A stretch of DNA of 64,000 bases from Alphaproteobacteria bacterium (GTDB lineage: Bacteria > Pseudomonadota > Alphaproteobacteria > JAVJRE01): positions 289,243 through 353,242 of the forward strand of contig JAVJRE010000005.1 in the NCBI GenBank assembly GCA_040218575.1, read 5' to 3'. Below are positions 9,528-19,505 of this stretch, one piece after another. The position numbers and the translations under genes were made by a program. Each line of letters begins with the position of its first letter. Position 1 is the first letter of the stretch. The notes below the pieces were generated by a model, which was given only the letters and a program-made list of their open reading frames with translations, ran no database searches and was not told the origin of the DNA.

Positions 9528-10268
9528 ATGCTCTGGCTGCGTTCGGTCCTGTTCAACACCCTCTTCTATGGCACCACGGCGGTGTTCGCCCTGATCTGTG
9601 CGCCGTTGCTGGCGGCGCCCCGCGATAGCGTACTGTGGCTGGCGCGCGCCTGGGCCTGGCTGGAGTTGTGGCTGCTGCGGTGTACGGCCGGGCTCGACAC
9701 ACGGTTTGAGGGTACGCCGCCGCAGGGGCCGGCTATTCTGGCGGTCAAGCACCAGTCCGCGTGGGAAACCATTCTTATGGGTCTTCTGGCGCGGGACTTC
9801 GCGGTGGTGGTGAAACGGGAACTGCTGTGGATTCCCCTCTATGGCTGGTTCCTGGCGCGGACCGGGGCCATTCCCGTGGATCGCGGCGCGGGGGCCTCGG
9901 CGCTACGGGATCTGCTGCGCCGGGGGCGGGCGGCTAGCCGGCAAAATCGTGTGATTGTCATTTTCCCCGAAGGCACCCGCACCACACCGGGCGACACGCG
10001 GCCCTATCATCCGGGTATCGCCGCGCTCTACGCCGCCCTTGACCTGCCGGTCATACCGGTGGCGCTGAACAGCGGGTGGTTCTGGCCGCGACGCAGCTTC
10101 CTGCGGCGGCCGGGCCGTATCACGATCCGCTACCTGCCGGCGATTCCCCCGGGCCTTACCCGCCGTGACTTTCAGCACCGTCTGGCCAGCGAACTGGAAG
10201 CCGGTGTCGCCGCCCTGGCGCCGGTCCATGCGCCGCATGGCTCCGCGCCCGGGAAAGCCTATACTTGA
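9528..10268 (+). CDS. plsC: 1-acyl-sn-glycerol-3-phosphate acyltransferase
   Basis: Acylates lysophosphatidic acid to phosphatidic acid at the inner membrane. The 246-residue product has an N-terminal hydrophobic anchor and the acyltransferase blocks KHQSAWET (an H-x4-E variant of the usual H-x4-D), VPVDRG-like IPVDRG, and FPEGTRT. The ATG at 9528 starts 10 bases after the previous stop. The H-x4-E form is common in alphaproteobacterial PlsC, so I do not read it as inactivation. Confidence 0.9.
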   Translation: MLWLRSVLFNTLFYGTTAVFALICAPLLAAPRDSVLWLARAWAWLELWLLRCTAGLDTRFEGTPPQGPAILAVKHQSAWETILMGLLARDFAVVVKRELLWIPLYGWFLARTGAIPVDRGAGASALRDLLRRGRAASRQNRVIVIFPEGTRTTPGDTRPYHPGIAALYAALDLPVIPVALNSGWFWPRRSFLRRPGRITIRYLPAIPPGLTRRDFQHRLASELEAGVAALAPVHAPHGSAPGKAYT

Positions 10269-10305
10269 CGCTTTCCGCATCCGCCGCCTCCGCAGGAGAA
10301 CGTCT

Positions 10306-12192
10306 GTGACGGCCCCACTCTCTGTGCAGACCAGCGACAATACTCTCGCCCGGCACATCTGGGATCTGAAATACCGCCTGCGCAACAGCGATGGTCAACC
10401 GCTGGACGCCACACCAGGTGACACTTGGAAACGGGTGGCCCGCGCCGCCGCCACGGTCGAAACCGACCAGACTCTGTGGGCAGAGCGCTTTCACGCCATC
10501 ATGGCCGACGGGCGTTTCCTGCCGGCCGGACGCATCCTGGCCGGGGCCGGCAGCGGCCGTGACGTAACCCTGTTCAACTGTTTTGTCATGGGCCGCATTC
10601 CCGATGACATGGCCGGTATCTTCGACCATCTGAAGGAAGCCGCGCTCACCATGCAGCAGGGCGGCGGCATCGGCTATGACTTCTCAACTCTGCGGCCACG
10701 CGGCGCGGTCGTTGCCGGTATCGGCGCCGATGCCTCGGGGCCGCTGTCCTTTATGGACGTCTGGGACGCCATGTGCCGCACCATCATGAGTGCTGGCCGC
10801 CGGCGCGGTGCCATGATGGCCACCCTCAGCGCCGACCACCCGGACATCGAGGCATTTATCCAGGCCAAGCGTGAAGCGGGCCGCCTGCGCATGTTCAACC
10901 TGTCGGTTCTGGCGGGCGATGATTTTCTCGATGCGGTAAGAGCTGATCGCGCCTGGCCCCTGCGGTTCGGCGGTCGCACCTGGCGAACGGTGCGCGCCCG
11001 CGCCCTGTGGGACAGCATCATGCAGGCGACCTACGACTATGCCGAGCCGGGCGTGATCTTCATCGACCGGGTCAACCACCTGAACCGACTGGGCTATTGC
11101 GAGTCCATCCGCGCCACCAATCCCTGTGGCGAGCAGCCTCTGCCGCCCTACGGCGCGTGCCTGCTGGGGTCAATCAATCTGGCGCAACTGGTCGACGCCC
11201 CCTTCACGCCACGGGCGCGGCTGGATCATGAGCGCCTGGCCGACGCCGTCACCACCGCCGTGCGGCTGCTGGACGACATCATTGATGTGTCGCGCTTTCC
11301 CCTGCCGGCGCAGGCGGCGGAAGCCCACGCCAAGCGGCGCATGGGGCTCGGCGTCACCGGCCTCGCCAGCGCGCTCGTACTATGCGGCCAGGCCTATGAC
11401 AGCGAAGCGGGACGCGCTCTGGCCGACGACTGGCTCGCACAGTTGAGCCGCGCCGCCTATCTCGCCTCCGCCGATCTGGCGGCGGAGAAGGGATCTTTTC
11501 CCCTGTTCGACCGCGATGCCCATCTGGCCCGGCTGGAAGAGCAGGGGGTGGCATCGGATGTGCGCGAAGCGGTGGCGGCGAAGGGGTTGCGTAACGGTCT
11601 GCTCACCTCCATCGCGCCGACCGGAACCATCTCGCTTCTGGCCGGCAATGTGTCGTCGGGCATCGAGCCGGTCTTCAGCCGCAGCTACCGCCGCCGCATA
11701 CTGGAAAGCCCCGGCCAGGCGCGCGAGACCGTGGTGGAGGACTTTGCCTGGCGTCTGTGGCGCCAGACCCGCACGGCCGCTCAGCCCGCCGACCCGCCTG
11801 GCCTGGTCACCGCAGAAGATATTGCCCCGGCCGATCATGTGCGTATGCAGGCGGTTGCCCAGCGCCACATTGACAGCTCCATCTCCAAGACCATTAACGT
11901 GCCGCGCACCATGTCCTTCGCGGCGTTCAAGGATGTCTACCTGCTGGCCCACGAACTGGGATGCAAAGGGTGCACCACCTATCGCCCGAACGACATTACC
12001 GGTGCAGTCCTGACAGCCAGTCCGGTGGACCAGGACGACGCTGACGACCCCCATGCCGTGCCGCCGCCTGGTACGCCGCCGCCCATACCGCCGGTAGCGA
12101 CGGCGGTCTGTCCCCGTTGCGGCGAGGCCGCGATTCAGCATTTGGAAAGCTGCGCGGTGTGCGCCCAATGCGGGTTCTCCGCCTGTGCCTGA
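10306..12192 (+). CDS. nrdJ: adenosylcobalamin-dependent (class II) ribonucleoside-diphosphate reductase
   Basis: Makes deoxyribonucleotides with adenosylcobalamin as the radical source, so it needs no oxygen and no NrdB. The 628-residue product has the active-site stretch NPCGEQPLPPYGACLLGSIN, with the Asn-Cys-Glu of the catalytic loop, and SIAPTGTISLLAGN. The C-terminus carries a zinc ribbon (CPRC about 18 residues before CAQCG). The GTG at 10306 is preceded by AGGAGAA at a good distance; an in-frame start further up would lie inside plsC. No nrdA/B is seen in this window. Its stop overlaps a possible GTG start of the next gene. Confidence 0.95.
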   Translation: MTAPLSVQTSDNTLARHIWDLKYRLRNSDGQPLDATPGDTWKRVARAAATVETDQTLWAERFHAIMADGRFLPAGRILAGAGSGRDVTLFNCFVMGRIPDDMAGIFDHLKEAALTMQQGGGIGYDFSTLRPRGAVVAGIGADASGPLSFMDVWDAMCRTIMSAGRRRGAMMATLSADHPDIEAFIQAKREAGRLRMFNLSVLAGDDFLDAVRADRAWPLRFGGRTWRTVRARALWDSIMQATYDYAEPGVIFIDRVNHLNRLGYCESIRATNPCGEQPLPPYGACLLGSINLAQLVDAPFTPRARLDHERLADAVTTAVRLLDDIIDVSRFPLPAQAAEAHAKRRMGLGVTGLASALVLCGQAYDSEAGRALADDWLAQLSRAAYLASADLAAEKGSFPLFDRDAHLARLEEQGVASDVREAVAAKGLRNGLLTSIAPTGTISLLAGNVSSGIEPVFSRSYRRRILESPGQARETVVEDFAWRLWRQTRTAAQPADPPGLVTAEDIAPADHVRMQAVAQRHIDSSISKTINVPRTMSFAAFKDVYLLAHELGCKGCTTYRPNDITGAVLTASPVDQDDADDPHAVPPPGTPPPIPPVATAVCPRCGEAAIQHLESCAVCAQCGFSACA

Positions 12193-12217
12193 CGACTCTT
12201 CAGGCCGGCGGCCGGCC

Positions 12218-13285
12218 ATGCGCCGAACCCTTGTCACCACCGGGGTCATCGTCCTGCTGGCAGCCACGGGCTGGACCGCCGGCTGGTTCGTTCTGGCCGG
12301 TCAGGCCCGCACAGCGTTGAACGACTGGGCCGCTCTCCGCCAGTCCAGCGGCCATGACGCGGCCTGGAGCAGCCTGACCCTTAGCGGTTTTCCCTTCACC
12401 CTTATGGCCAGGGCCGAGTCCGTACGCCTGTCGCTGGATACGCCGGCCGGCCGCGTCGCCGGGGTCTTCCCCACCCTGCAAGCGCGCGTCGCCGTGCCGC
12501 GCCTGGACCGGGTGACGCTGACCTTGCCGGCCGAGCAGCAGGTCAGCCTGTTGGGGCCGGTTGGCCAGGCGAGCCATGGCACCGCGCGCCTCCGGGACGG
12601 GCAGATCGTGCTTACCGGTCTTGGCGCCGGCGGTGGCAGAGCAACCCGCGCCATGCGCCTGACCACCGCTGATGGCACGCTGATGAGCGAGGAGCAGCGC
12701 GTCACCTGGACTGTGTTGGACCTCACCGTGGTGAGCCGGGAGGAAGCGCCGCCGCCGGCCGACGACCCGCACCGCGGTGAGACCGGCCGCCTCGCCCTGC
12801 ATCTTGATGGCCTTGTGCTGCCGCCTGCCGCCGGCCCGTTGCACGACGCCGGGCTGACGCGCCTGGTCATGGAGGGCCGGCTGCTCGGCGCTCTGTCGTC
12901 AGGCCCGCCGCCGGCATCGCTCGCCCGCTGGAGTGAGGAAGGCGGCACTATAGAGATCGACACCCTGCAGCTTGTCTTTGGCGACTTCACGATGACAGCG
13001 GCCGGCAGTCTGGCGCTGGATGGCGCCATGCAGCCGGTAGGAGCGCTCTCCCTCAGTCTGATCAATCCCGACCGGTTGATTGATCTTCTGGTGCGTCTCT
13101 CTCTTATGAACCCGCGCGACGCCCAGACCGTCAAGCTGGCGCTTGCTTTCCTCACCCGGCCGGACGGTAATGGCCAGCGCCGTCTGGAAGCGCCACTTAG
13201 TCTGCAGGACGGCCGCGTCCGCCTGGGCCCCGTCAGTCTTCTGACTTTGCCGCGTCTGCGCTGGGTTCAGTCTCCGTCGGAATGA
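12218..13285 (+). CDS. DUF2125 domain protein
   Basis: A 355-residue protein with an N-terminal transmembrane or signal segment (about residues 4-25) and a long beta-rich periplasmic domain matching the alphaproteobacterial DUF2125 family, whose function is unknown. The motif LSGFPFTLMARAESVRL is typical. I prefer ATG 12218; an alternative GTG at 12185 would overlap nrdJ by 8 bases. The 3' end overlaps the 3' end of tyrC on the opposite strand by 53 bases. Confidence 0.85.
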   Translation: MRRTLVTTGVIVLLAATGWTAGWFVLAGQARTALNDWAALRQSSGHDAAWSSLTLSGFPFTLMARAESVRLSLDTPAGRVAGVFPTLQARVAVPRLDRVTLTLPAEQQVSLLGPVGQASHGTARLRDGQIVLTGLGAGGGRATRAMRLTTADGTLMSEEQRVTWTVLDLTVVSREEAPPPADDPHRGETGRLALHLDGLVLPPAAGPLHDAGLTRLVMEGRLLGALSSGPPPASLARWSEEGGTIEIDTLQLVFGDFTMTAAGSLALDGAMQPVGALSLSLINPDRLIDLLVRLSLMNPRDAQTVKLALAFLTRPDGNGQRRLEAPLSLQDGRVRLGPVSLLTLPRLRWVQSPSE

Positions 13286-14171
13286 AGCGGCCAGCCTGGC
13301 CGGCGGCAATGACGCCGCGGCGCAATTCGCGGGCGCGGCTGAAGAAGGCATGGAGCATTTCGCCATCGCCATGGCGAATGGCGCGGCGCAAGGATACCAG
13401 CTCTTCACTGAAACGGCTGATCATCTCCAGCACCGCGTCGCTGTTCTTCAAGAACACATCGCGCCACATGATCGGATCGGAGGCGGCAATACGGGTGAAG
13501 TCGCGAAACCCGCCGGCGGAGAACTTGATCGCTTCCGAGCGCATGTGATCTTCCAGATCACTCGCCGCCGCCACCATGGAATAGGCGATCAGATGCGGCA
13601 GGTGCGAGGTCATGGCGAGAATGCGGTCGTGATAGGCCGCATCCATGGTCTCCACATTCATTCCTGCCGCGCGCCACAGGGCGGCCACCGACTCCACCGC
13701 CGCCGCCGGCACATCATCGCCCGGCGTCAGAATGCACCAGCGATCCTGGAACAGGGCGGCGAAACCGGATTCAGGCCCGGAGTTCTCCGTACCCGCCACC
13801 GGGTGACCCGGCACCAGAGCGACGCCCGCCGGCAACAGCGGCGCCACATCGGCGATAACCGAGGCCTTGGTCGAGCCCACGTCACTGACAATGGCGCCCG
13901 GCGCCAGGCCGCTGGCCATGGCCCCGGCCGCAGCGGCCATGGCCCCCGGCGGCACACACAACATAACCAGGTCGGCCCCGGCCACCGCCGCCGCGCTATC
14001 CTCATGCACACTGTCGGCCAGCTTCAATCGTTCCACCACCGCCCGCACATCAGCGCTGCCATCGGCCACCGCCACATGGCCGGCCAGTTGGCCGCGGCGG
14101 ATGACACGGGCCAGCGACGAGCCGATCAGGCCGCAGCCGATGATCGCCACCCGTTGGAAAAGGCGGCTCAT
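13233..14171 (-). CDS. tyrC: prephenate/arogenate dehydrogenase
   Basis: NAD(P)-dependent oxidative decarboxylation of prephenate or arogenate in tyrosine synthesis. The 312-residue product opens with a Rossmann motif (IIGCGLIGSSLA), followed by DVGSTK, the substrate-site GHPVAGTENSG, and SHLPHLIAY. No chorismate-mutase or ACT domain is attached, so it is the short monofunctional type. Its ATG overlaps the stop of hisC by four bases (ATGA), the usual hisC-tyrC pair in alphaproteobacteria. Confidence 0.93.
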   Translation of the reverse strand: MSRLFQRVAIIGCGLIGSSLARVIRRGQLAGHVAVADGSADVRAVVERLKLADSVHEDSAAAVAGADLVMLCVPPGAMAAAAGAMASGLAPGAIVSDVGSTKASVIADVAPLLPAGVALVPGHPVAGTENSGPESGFAALFQDRWCILTPGDDVPAAAVESVAALWRAAGMNVETMDAAYHDRILAMTSHLPHLIAYSMVAAASDLEDHMRSEAIKFSAGGFRDFTRIAASDPIMWRDVFLKNSDAVLEMISRFSEELVSLRRAIRHGDGEMLHAFFSRARELRRGVIAAGQAGRFIPTETEPSADAAKSED

Positions 14172-15322
14172 GACCGTTTCAGCGCGGCTCGGGAATTGGA
14201 CCGGGTGAAGGTGGCCAGTGCATCCACCACTCTGTTCATCTCGTCCCGGGTGCCGAGCGTGATGCGCAGACAGTCGGCCAGGTCATAGACCGCCATAGGC
14301 CGGGCGATGATGCCAACTCCGGCCAGCGCCTCAGAAGCGCCTCTCGCGGCGCCGGCGTCGGCAAAGCGCACCAATTGGAAGTTGGCCACGCTGGATGGCG
14401 CGCCCAGGCCAAGGCCCGCCACCCGTTCGGCGAACCACGGCAACATGGCATCATTGTGATCGCGCGCTTGCTCAATAAACGTCGTGTCGGCCAGGGCCGC
14501 CACGCCGGCGACTTGTGCAGGGGCGGAGACGTTGAACGGATTACGCACCCGATGAAAGACGCGGCTCACCTCTTCGGGCGCATAGGCCCACCCGAGCCGC
14601 ACCGCTCCCAGTCCGTAGATCTTGGAGAACGTGCGGGTCATGACCGTATTGTCGCCGGCCGCAACCAGACTGGCGCCATCGTCATAGTCGGCGCGACGAA
14701 TGTATTCGGCATAGGCCGAATCGATGATCAGCAGAACATCATCGCGCAGGCCCCGCCGCAGTCGGCGTAGCTCGTCCGCCGGTATGTAGGTGCCCGTGGG
14801 ATTGTTCGGGTTGGCCAGACAGACGATGCGTGTGCGTTCCGTCTGACCGGCGATAAGCGCATCCACGTCGGCCCGCAGGTCGCGCTCCTCCACCGTCACC
14901 GGCGTCGCGCCGGCGGCCAGTGTGGCGATGGGATACATGGCGAAGGCGTGGCGCGTGAACAGCACCTCGTCGCCGGCTCCGGCATAGGCCCGGACCAGCA
15001 GGCCGATCACCTCGTCCGAGCCGGTGCCGCACAGAACATGCTCAGCCGGTACACCGTGGCCGGCGGCAATCGCCGCGCGCAGATCCGTCGAATCGCCGTC
15101 GGGATAGCGGTGCAGCTCACCGGCCAGTTGACGCACCGCCTCGGCCGCCTTCGGGCTCGGACCAAAGGCGCTTTCATTGGCCGACAGCTTGGTCGGCCGG
15201 GCGAATCCCGGCAGCCGCGATGAACCGCCCACATAGGGTTCGATCGCCAGCAGGCCTGGACGCGGCTGCGGTCGTGCCGCAGAGGACGGAGGGGGCGGGC
15301 TGTCGGTTGATACGGGCGGCAT
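14168..15322 (-). CDS. hisC: histidinol-phosphate / aromatic amino acid aminotransferase
   Basis: A fold-type I PLP aminotransferase of 384 residues. The key stretches are KLSANES near the N-terminus, ANPNNPTGTY, DSAYAEY, the PLP lysine in RTFSKIYGLGAVRLGW, and LRITLG. HisC uses imidazole-acetol phosphate in histidine synthesis. Next to tyrC it may also serve aromatic amino acids. I chose ATG 15322, about 33 codons before the conserved core; the frame runs 77 codons further upstream, but those residues look like spacer translation. Confidence 0.92.
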   Translation of the reverse strand: MPPVSTDSPPPPSSAARPQPRPGLLAIEPYVGGSSRLPGFARPTKLSANESAFGPSPKAAEAVRQLAGELHRYPDGDSTDLRAAIAAGHGVPAEHVLCGTGSDEVIGLLVRAYAGAGDEVLFTRHAFAMYPIATLAAGATPVTVEERDLRADVDALIAGQTERTRIVCLANPNNPTGTYIPADELRRLRRGLRDDVLLIIDSAYAEYIRRADYDDGASLVAAGDNTVMTRTFSKIYGLGAVRLGWAYAPEEVSRVFHRVRNPFNVSAPAQVAGVAALADTTFIEQARDHNDAMLPWFAERVAGLGLGAPSSVANFQLVRFADAGAARGASEALAGVGIIARPMAVYDLADCLRITLGTRDEMNRVVDALATFTRSNSRAALKRS

Positions 15323-15598
15323 GGGCCTATCCAGGAAACGATGTGGGCCGCGGGCGCAATCTGGCGCAATTGCCGGGGCCGGCTCTTGGGTGTAATGGTC
15401 CGCCCCGGGAAAATAAAGCCTGACTCCGGCGCGTGAGCCACCCGGTGCCGGTGACCCGCTTGTGCTGCTTTCGGCCGACCTGCCAGGCAAACGGTTGACT
15501 TGGCGCCGTCCGGCTCGCCAACTTGCCGCCCTGCGGCCGCATCGGCCGGCCAAATCCGCTCCGCCCCACTACTTAAGGGCGCCTAGCCCGAGACCACC
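15323..15598. promoter_or_regulatory. divergent control region between hisC and metX
   Basis: A 276-base non-coding gap between divergent amino-acid genes. An inverted repeat TTGGCG (15500-15505) and CGCCAA (15516-15521) lies about 80 bases before metX, directly after TTGACT, a possible -35. Several other GC-rich hairpins can be drawn. I looked for SAM-II, SAM-I and cobalamin riboswitch cores and found none that holds together. Confidence 0.35.
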
Positions 15599-16822
15599 AT
15601 GACCGACACGGCACATCCTCGCCCAACGTCTCCCGGCTCCGCCTTGCCCGGCCCGGCCCGGCCCGTCGACACCCGCCGCCTGCCAGGCGAGCGTCTGGAG
15701 GTGCCTGCCGACCGGCCGCTCGCGCTGGACAGCGGCGGCATCCTGGCGCCCTACACCATTGCTTACCGCACCTATGGCACACTCAACGCCGCGCGCAGCA
15801 ACGCGGTATTGGTCTGTCATGCCCTGACCGGCGATCAGTATGTGGTGGAGGACCATCCGGTGACCGGTCGGCCCGGCTGGTGGAAACGCCTGGTTGGCCC
15901 CGGCCTGCCGGTGGATACAGACCGCTATTTTGTCATTTGCGCCAACATCATCGGCGGCTGCATGGGGTCCAGCGGGCCGCCCGAGACCAATCCCGCCACC
16001 GGCCAGCCATGGAACCTGGATTTCCCGGTGATCACCATCGCCGACATGGTGCGGGCGCAGACGGTCCTGCTCGACCATTTGGGCATCGCCCGGCTGTTTT
16101 GTGTGATCGGCGGCTCCATGGGAGCCATGCAGGTGCTGGAATGGGCGTCACGCTATCCCGAACGGGTTTTCGCCGCTGTGCCCATCGCCGGTGCGGCGCG
16201 CCATTCCGCGCAGAACATCGCCTATCACGAGGTCGGCCGTCAGGCGATCATGGCCGATCCGGACTGGCGCCAGGGTGCCTATCTGCAGCATGGCACGAAG
16301 CCCACCGCCGGCCTTGCGGTGGCACGCATGGCCGCGCACATCACCTATCTGTCGGAGGCGGCGCTGACCCGCAAGTTCGGCCGCCGGTTGCAGGATCGCG
16401 AGTCCGTCACTTACGGCTTCGAAGCCGACTTTCAGGTAGAGAGTTATCTGCGCCATCAAGGCATCACCTTCGTCGACCGCTTCGATGCCAATTCCTATCT
16501 CTACATTACCCGGGCCATGGACTATTTCGATCTGGCGGCGGAGCATGGCGGCGTCCTCGCCAATGCCTTCCGCGACACACCGGTGCGCTATTGCGTCATA
16601 TCCTTCTCATCGGACTGGCTGTTTCCGACGGCCGAGTCGCGTGAAGTGGTGCAGGCGCTGAACGCCGCGGCGGCCGATGTCAGTTTCGTCGAGATCGTCA
16701 CCGATAAGGGCCATGATTCCTTCCTGCTGGAAGAGCCGGAGTTCTTCCGCACCCTCAACGGCTTTCTCAACGGCGCGGCGGCGCTGGCCGGTCTCGATTT
16801 ACCGGCGGGCAGCGCGGCGTGA
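15599..16822 (+). CDS. metX: homoserine O-acetyltransferase (or O-succinyltransferase)
   Basis: Activates homoserine by acylation in methionine synthesis. The 407-residue alpha/beta hydrolase has the nucleophile elbow GGSMGAMQ, the acid in [11 protein letters not shown] and the His in [28 protein letters not shown] is the usual MetX loop. MetX-type enzymes can use acetyl-CoA or succinyl-CoA, and I cannot tell which from this reading. It overlaps metW (GTGA), the standard alphaproteobacterial metX-metW pair. Confidence 0.94.
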   Translation: MTDTAHPRPTSPGSALPGPARPVDTRRLPGERLEVPADRPLALDSGGILAPYTIAYRTYGTLNAARSNAVLVCHALTGDQYVVEDHPVTGRPGWWKRLVGPGLPVDTDRYFVICANIIGGCMGSSGPPETNPATGQPWNLDFPVITIADMVRAQTVLLDHLGIARLFCVIGGSMGAMQVLEWASRYPERVFAAVPIAGAARHSAQNIAYHEVGRQAIMADPDWRQGAYLQHGTKPTAGLAVARMAAHITYLSEAALTRKFGRRLQDRESVTYGFEADFQVESYLRHQGITFVDRFDANSYLYITRAMDYFDLAAEHGGVLANAFRDTPVRYCVISFSSDWLFPTAESREVVQALNAAAADVSFVEIVTDKGHDSFLLEEPEFFRTLNGFLNGAAALAGLDLPAGSAA

Positions 16823-17454
16823 CTCATCCGCCTACCTTCCCCCTGCGCCAGGACCTCAGGCGCATCGCTGATCTGGTGACCGCCGGCAGCCGGGTGCTCG
16901 ATATCGGTTGCGGCGACGGCGCGCTGCTGGCCTATCTGGTGGCGGAAAAGCAGGTTATCGGCCGCGGGCTGGAGCTGAGCCCGGCCGGCGTGCATGACAG
17001 CGTCAGCCGCGGCCTCAGCGTCATTCAAGGGGACGCCGACCAGGATCTGGCGGATTATCCCGATCTCGCCTTCGATTTTGTCATCCTGAGCCGCACCTTG
17101 CAGGCCATGCGTCAGCCGCTGGACGTGCTGCGCCACCTGGTGCGCATCGGCCAGCGGGCCATCGTCTCGATTCCCAACTTCGGCCTCTGGCACATCCGGT
17201 TGAAAATCGCGCTCGACGGCCGCATGCCGACCACCGGCCTTCTGCCGGACGCCTGGCACGACACACCCAACATCCACCTGTGCACCATCCGCGATCTGGT
17301 GGAGACATGCCGCGGCGATGGCATCGTCATCGAGGACGCGCTGATTCTGAACCCGGCGGCGCGGGCCTTGCCCTACCGTTTCGATGGCGCCCTGGCCAAT
17401 CTTCTGGGGGCCCAGGGCGTCTTTATTCTGCGTCGCGACCGCCGGGCGGCATGA
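16819..17454 (+). CDS. metW: methionine biosynthesis protein MetW
   Basis: A 211-residue SAM-methyltransferase-fold protein with motif [23 protein letters not shown] and the conserved [10 protein letters not shown]. MetW is needed with MetX for full homoserine acyltransferase activity in several bacteria; whether it methylates anything is uncertain. The GTG start overlaps the metX stop. Its 3' end overlaps the convergent methyltransferase gene by 32 bases. Confidence 0.93.
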   Translation: MTHPPTFPLRQDLRRIADLVTAGSRVLDIGCGDGALLAYLVAEKQVIGRGLELSPAGVHDSVSRGLSVIQGDADQDLADYPDLAFDFVILSRTLQAMRQPLDVLRHLVRIGQRAIVSIPNFGLWHIRLKIALDGRMPTTGLLPDAWHDTPNIHLCTIRDLVETCRGDGIVIEDALILNPAARALPYRFDGALANLLGAQGVFILRRDRRAA

Positions 17455-18202
17455 CCCGCTGCGGCGGGGCCGGCGGCTGCAGCCGACGCTCCAGCCCCTG
17501 CGGCACAACCGCATAACTGCGCCGTCGTTGCGCCCTGACCCCGGCGCCGGCATAGATCTGCTTGGTCGCTTCGATCATCACCACGCCGGAGAAGCGCGGA
17601 AACCAGCGTGCGCCCAGCTTCTCCCATGCCTGGGCCGCGCCGAGCATGACCCTCGACCGACTGGGCGGCATGAACAACGCATTGGCGGACGCAACGGGCG
17701 TGAACAAATTGTCGCGCAACAGGCGGGAAAGCTGCGCCGTGGTATAGGGCCGGCCATGGCCGAACGGGTTGTTGTCCACCCGCGCCCAGACACCACGCCG
17801 GTTAGGCACGATGGCCAGCAGGCGGCCGGAATCACTCATCACTCGCCAGATCTCGCGCATCATCTGGCGCAGATTCTCACCGCACTCGACCGAGTGGACC
17901 AGCAGCACCCGATCCATCGACCGGTCCGGCAGTGGCAGTTCGCCATCATCCGCCAGCACCGTGCGGAACGGCGCCTCAGGCGGCCAGTGAACCACCCCCT
18001 GGGCCGCCGGCATGGCCGCCACCACCCGGTCGGCCTCATCCAGAAATGGCCGCAAATAGGGCGTGCAATAGCCAAAGCCAAGAACCGAAAGGCCCCGCAC
18101 GTCCGGCCATTCCTCACGCAGGCGGCGACGGATCATGCGCTGCGCCACCCGGCCCAGACTGGTGGCGTAGAAGTCTCTGAGATCAACAACGTCCATCCAC
18201 AT
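17423..18202 (-). CDS. class I SAM-dependent methyltransferase
   Basis: A 259-residue protein with a methyltransferase_11-like core: VLGFGYCTPYL as motif I, LPLPDRSMDRVLLVHSVE as the post-II region, and LLAIVPNRRGVWAR. Motif I is degenerate (GFGYC instead of GxGxG), but this form is usual for this alphaproteobacterial family found near gloB. The substrate is unknown. I chose the ATG at 18202 because GGAGGGA lies seven bases upstream; MDVVDL at 18196 is the alternative. The upstream epimerase gene ends 37 bases away on the same strand. Confidence 0.85.
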   Translation of the reverse strand: MWMDVVDLRDFYATSLGRVAQRMIRRRLREEWPDVRGLSVLGFGYCTPYLRPFLDEADRVVAAMPAAQGVVHWPPEAPFRTVLADDGELPLPDRSMDRVLLVHSVECGENLRQMMREIWRVMSDSGRLLAIVPNRRGVWARVDNNPFGHGRPYTTAQLSRLLRDNLFTPVASANALFMPPSRSRVMLGAAQAWEKLGARWFPRFSGVVMIEATKQIYAGAGVRAQRRRSYAVVPQGLERRLQPPAPPQRVMPPGGRDAE

Positions 18203-18239
18203 GGTGCTGTCCCTCCGCCGGCTGGCCGTTAGCAGCGAC

Positions 18240-19283
18240 TCAGCGGGGCGGCGTGGTCTCCCGTGCCAGCCAGTCCAGATAGTCGGCAATCCCGTCGCGC
18301 AAGGGACGCGGCGACCAGCCGGCCGCGCGCAGCCGGCTGTTGTCATAGGCGCCCCAGCGGCCGGCGGTCATTTCCGGATCGCCCATCATCACCGCATTGG
18401 CCTGGTCCAGTGGCACGACCTCCCAGCGGAAGCCCGGACGCAACTGGCCGACCAGGTCAAGGACCGTCCCCAGCGCTGTCGGCGCCCCATAGGAGCAGTT
18501 ATAGGCCTTGTGCTCCAGCGATGCGGTATCCAGCAGGGCCATCAGCCCGCGCGCCACATCGCGCACATAGATCCAGTCGGCGATGACATCCGGCGAGACA
18601 ATGCGCGCCACCTCGCCCCGGAGGGCCAGGCGACAGGCAGACTGCATGGCCGAATCATGCACCCGCGACGGCGTGTGGCGATCCATCGGGCCATAGACAT
18701 AGGACAGCCGCACCGACGCGGTTTCCATAGGGAACAGCTGGCCATAGCGGGCGGCGATCTGTTCGGTCGCCAGCTTGCCGATGCCATAGAACTCCGGCGG
18801 ATCGATCCAGCCGTCTTCGGGCAGCGGGTCGCCGGGCGTGTCCGGTCCGTCGTCGCCATACACCGCCCCGGAACTGAGATTGAGAAACCGCAGAGGGCGG
18901 CCGTCCGCCCGCCTGACCGTGCGGGCCCAGTCCAGCAGGTTGACCGTGCCCATGATGTTGACCTCCAGCACCCGGGCCGGCATGGCCCGTTCCGCTTCCG
19001 CCGCGTCGTCGCCGGGGACGCGGGCGAACAGAGTCATGGTGGCGCCATGCACCACCTGGGTGATGGCCTGGCTGTCGAGCGCGTCGCGCCAGGTTTCCGG
19101 GCGCGTGATATCGGCTTGCAGAAACACCGCCCGATCGCCGCCACCGGCAAGGATGCGCTGCATGGGGGCGTCGGCCGGCGCATTGTCCAGCACCACCACC
19201 TTCGCCCCGGCATCGCGAGCCAGCCACGCTTCCACCAGATTGCTCATGACGAAACCGTTGCCGCCGGTCACCAGAAGGGTCAT
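18240..19283 (-). CDS. NAD-dependent epimerase/dehydratase
   Basis: A 347-residue extended SDR. The nucleotide-binding motif is TGGNGFVMSN (GxxGxxG with Met-Ser at the last position), the catalytic Tyr-x3-Lys is YGIGK, and the preceding Ser lies in NLSSGAVYG. It probably acts on a nucleotide sugar or a related hydroxy compound; no closer assignment is possible. It is inserted between the methyltransferase and gloB genes, and its start is divergent from gloB. Confidence 0.85.
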   Translation of the reverse strand: MTLLVTGGNGFVMSNLVEAWLARDAGAKVVVLDNAPADAPMQRILAGGGDRAVFLQADITRPETWRDALDSQAITQVVHGATMTLFARVPGDDAAEAERAMPARVLEVNIMGTVNLLDWARTVRRADGRPLRFLNLSSGAVYGDDGPDTPGDPLPEDGWIDPPEFYGIGKLATEQIAARYGQLFPMETASVRLSYVYGPMDRHTPSRVHDSAMQSACRLALRGEVARIVSPDVIADWIYVRDVARGLMALLDTASLEHKAYNCSYGAPTALGTVLDLVGQLRPGFRWEVVPLDQANAVMMGDPEMTAGRWGAYDNSRLRAAGWSPRPLRDGIADYLDWLARETTPPR

Positions 19284-19505
19284 GGACTGTCCTTTTCGTG
19301 CAAGGGAGATGCCTGCGGACCCTGCCTGCAGGGGCCCTGTGCCTGTGAGCCTCGGCCTGCCGACCGGGTCCACCGGGACTCCAGGATACGCGGGGGCGAC
19401 CATGGTCCGGGCACGGCACACGGTCAACCGTCAACCAACCGGCCCTGTCGCCGGGCCGTCGCCATGCTAGTCTCGGGACACGGCCCGGAACCGGAGGAGG
19501 CAGCC

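Noticed and set aside
15370..15490. Cobalamin riboswitch before metX, suggested by GGGAAAAT, GAGCCACC and GACCTGCC
   Set aside because: The strings occur in roughly the right order but the core GGTGAAAATCC and CCCGCAACTG elements are absent, so the match is probably chance.
18201..19505. N-terminal extension of gloB by 435 codons
   Set aside because: It is antisense to the epimerase, Arg/His-rich, and GloB begins with a good Shine-Dalgarno at 19506.
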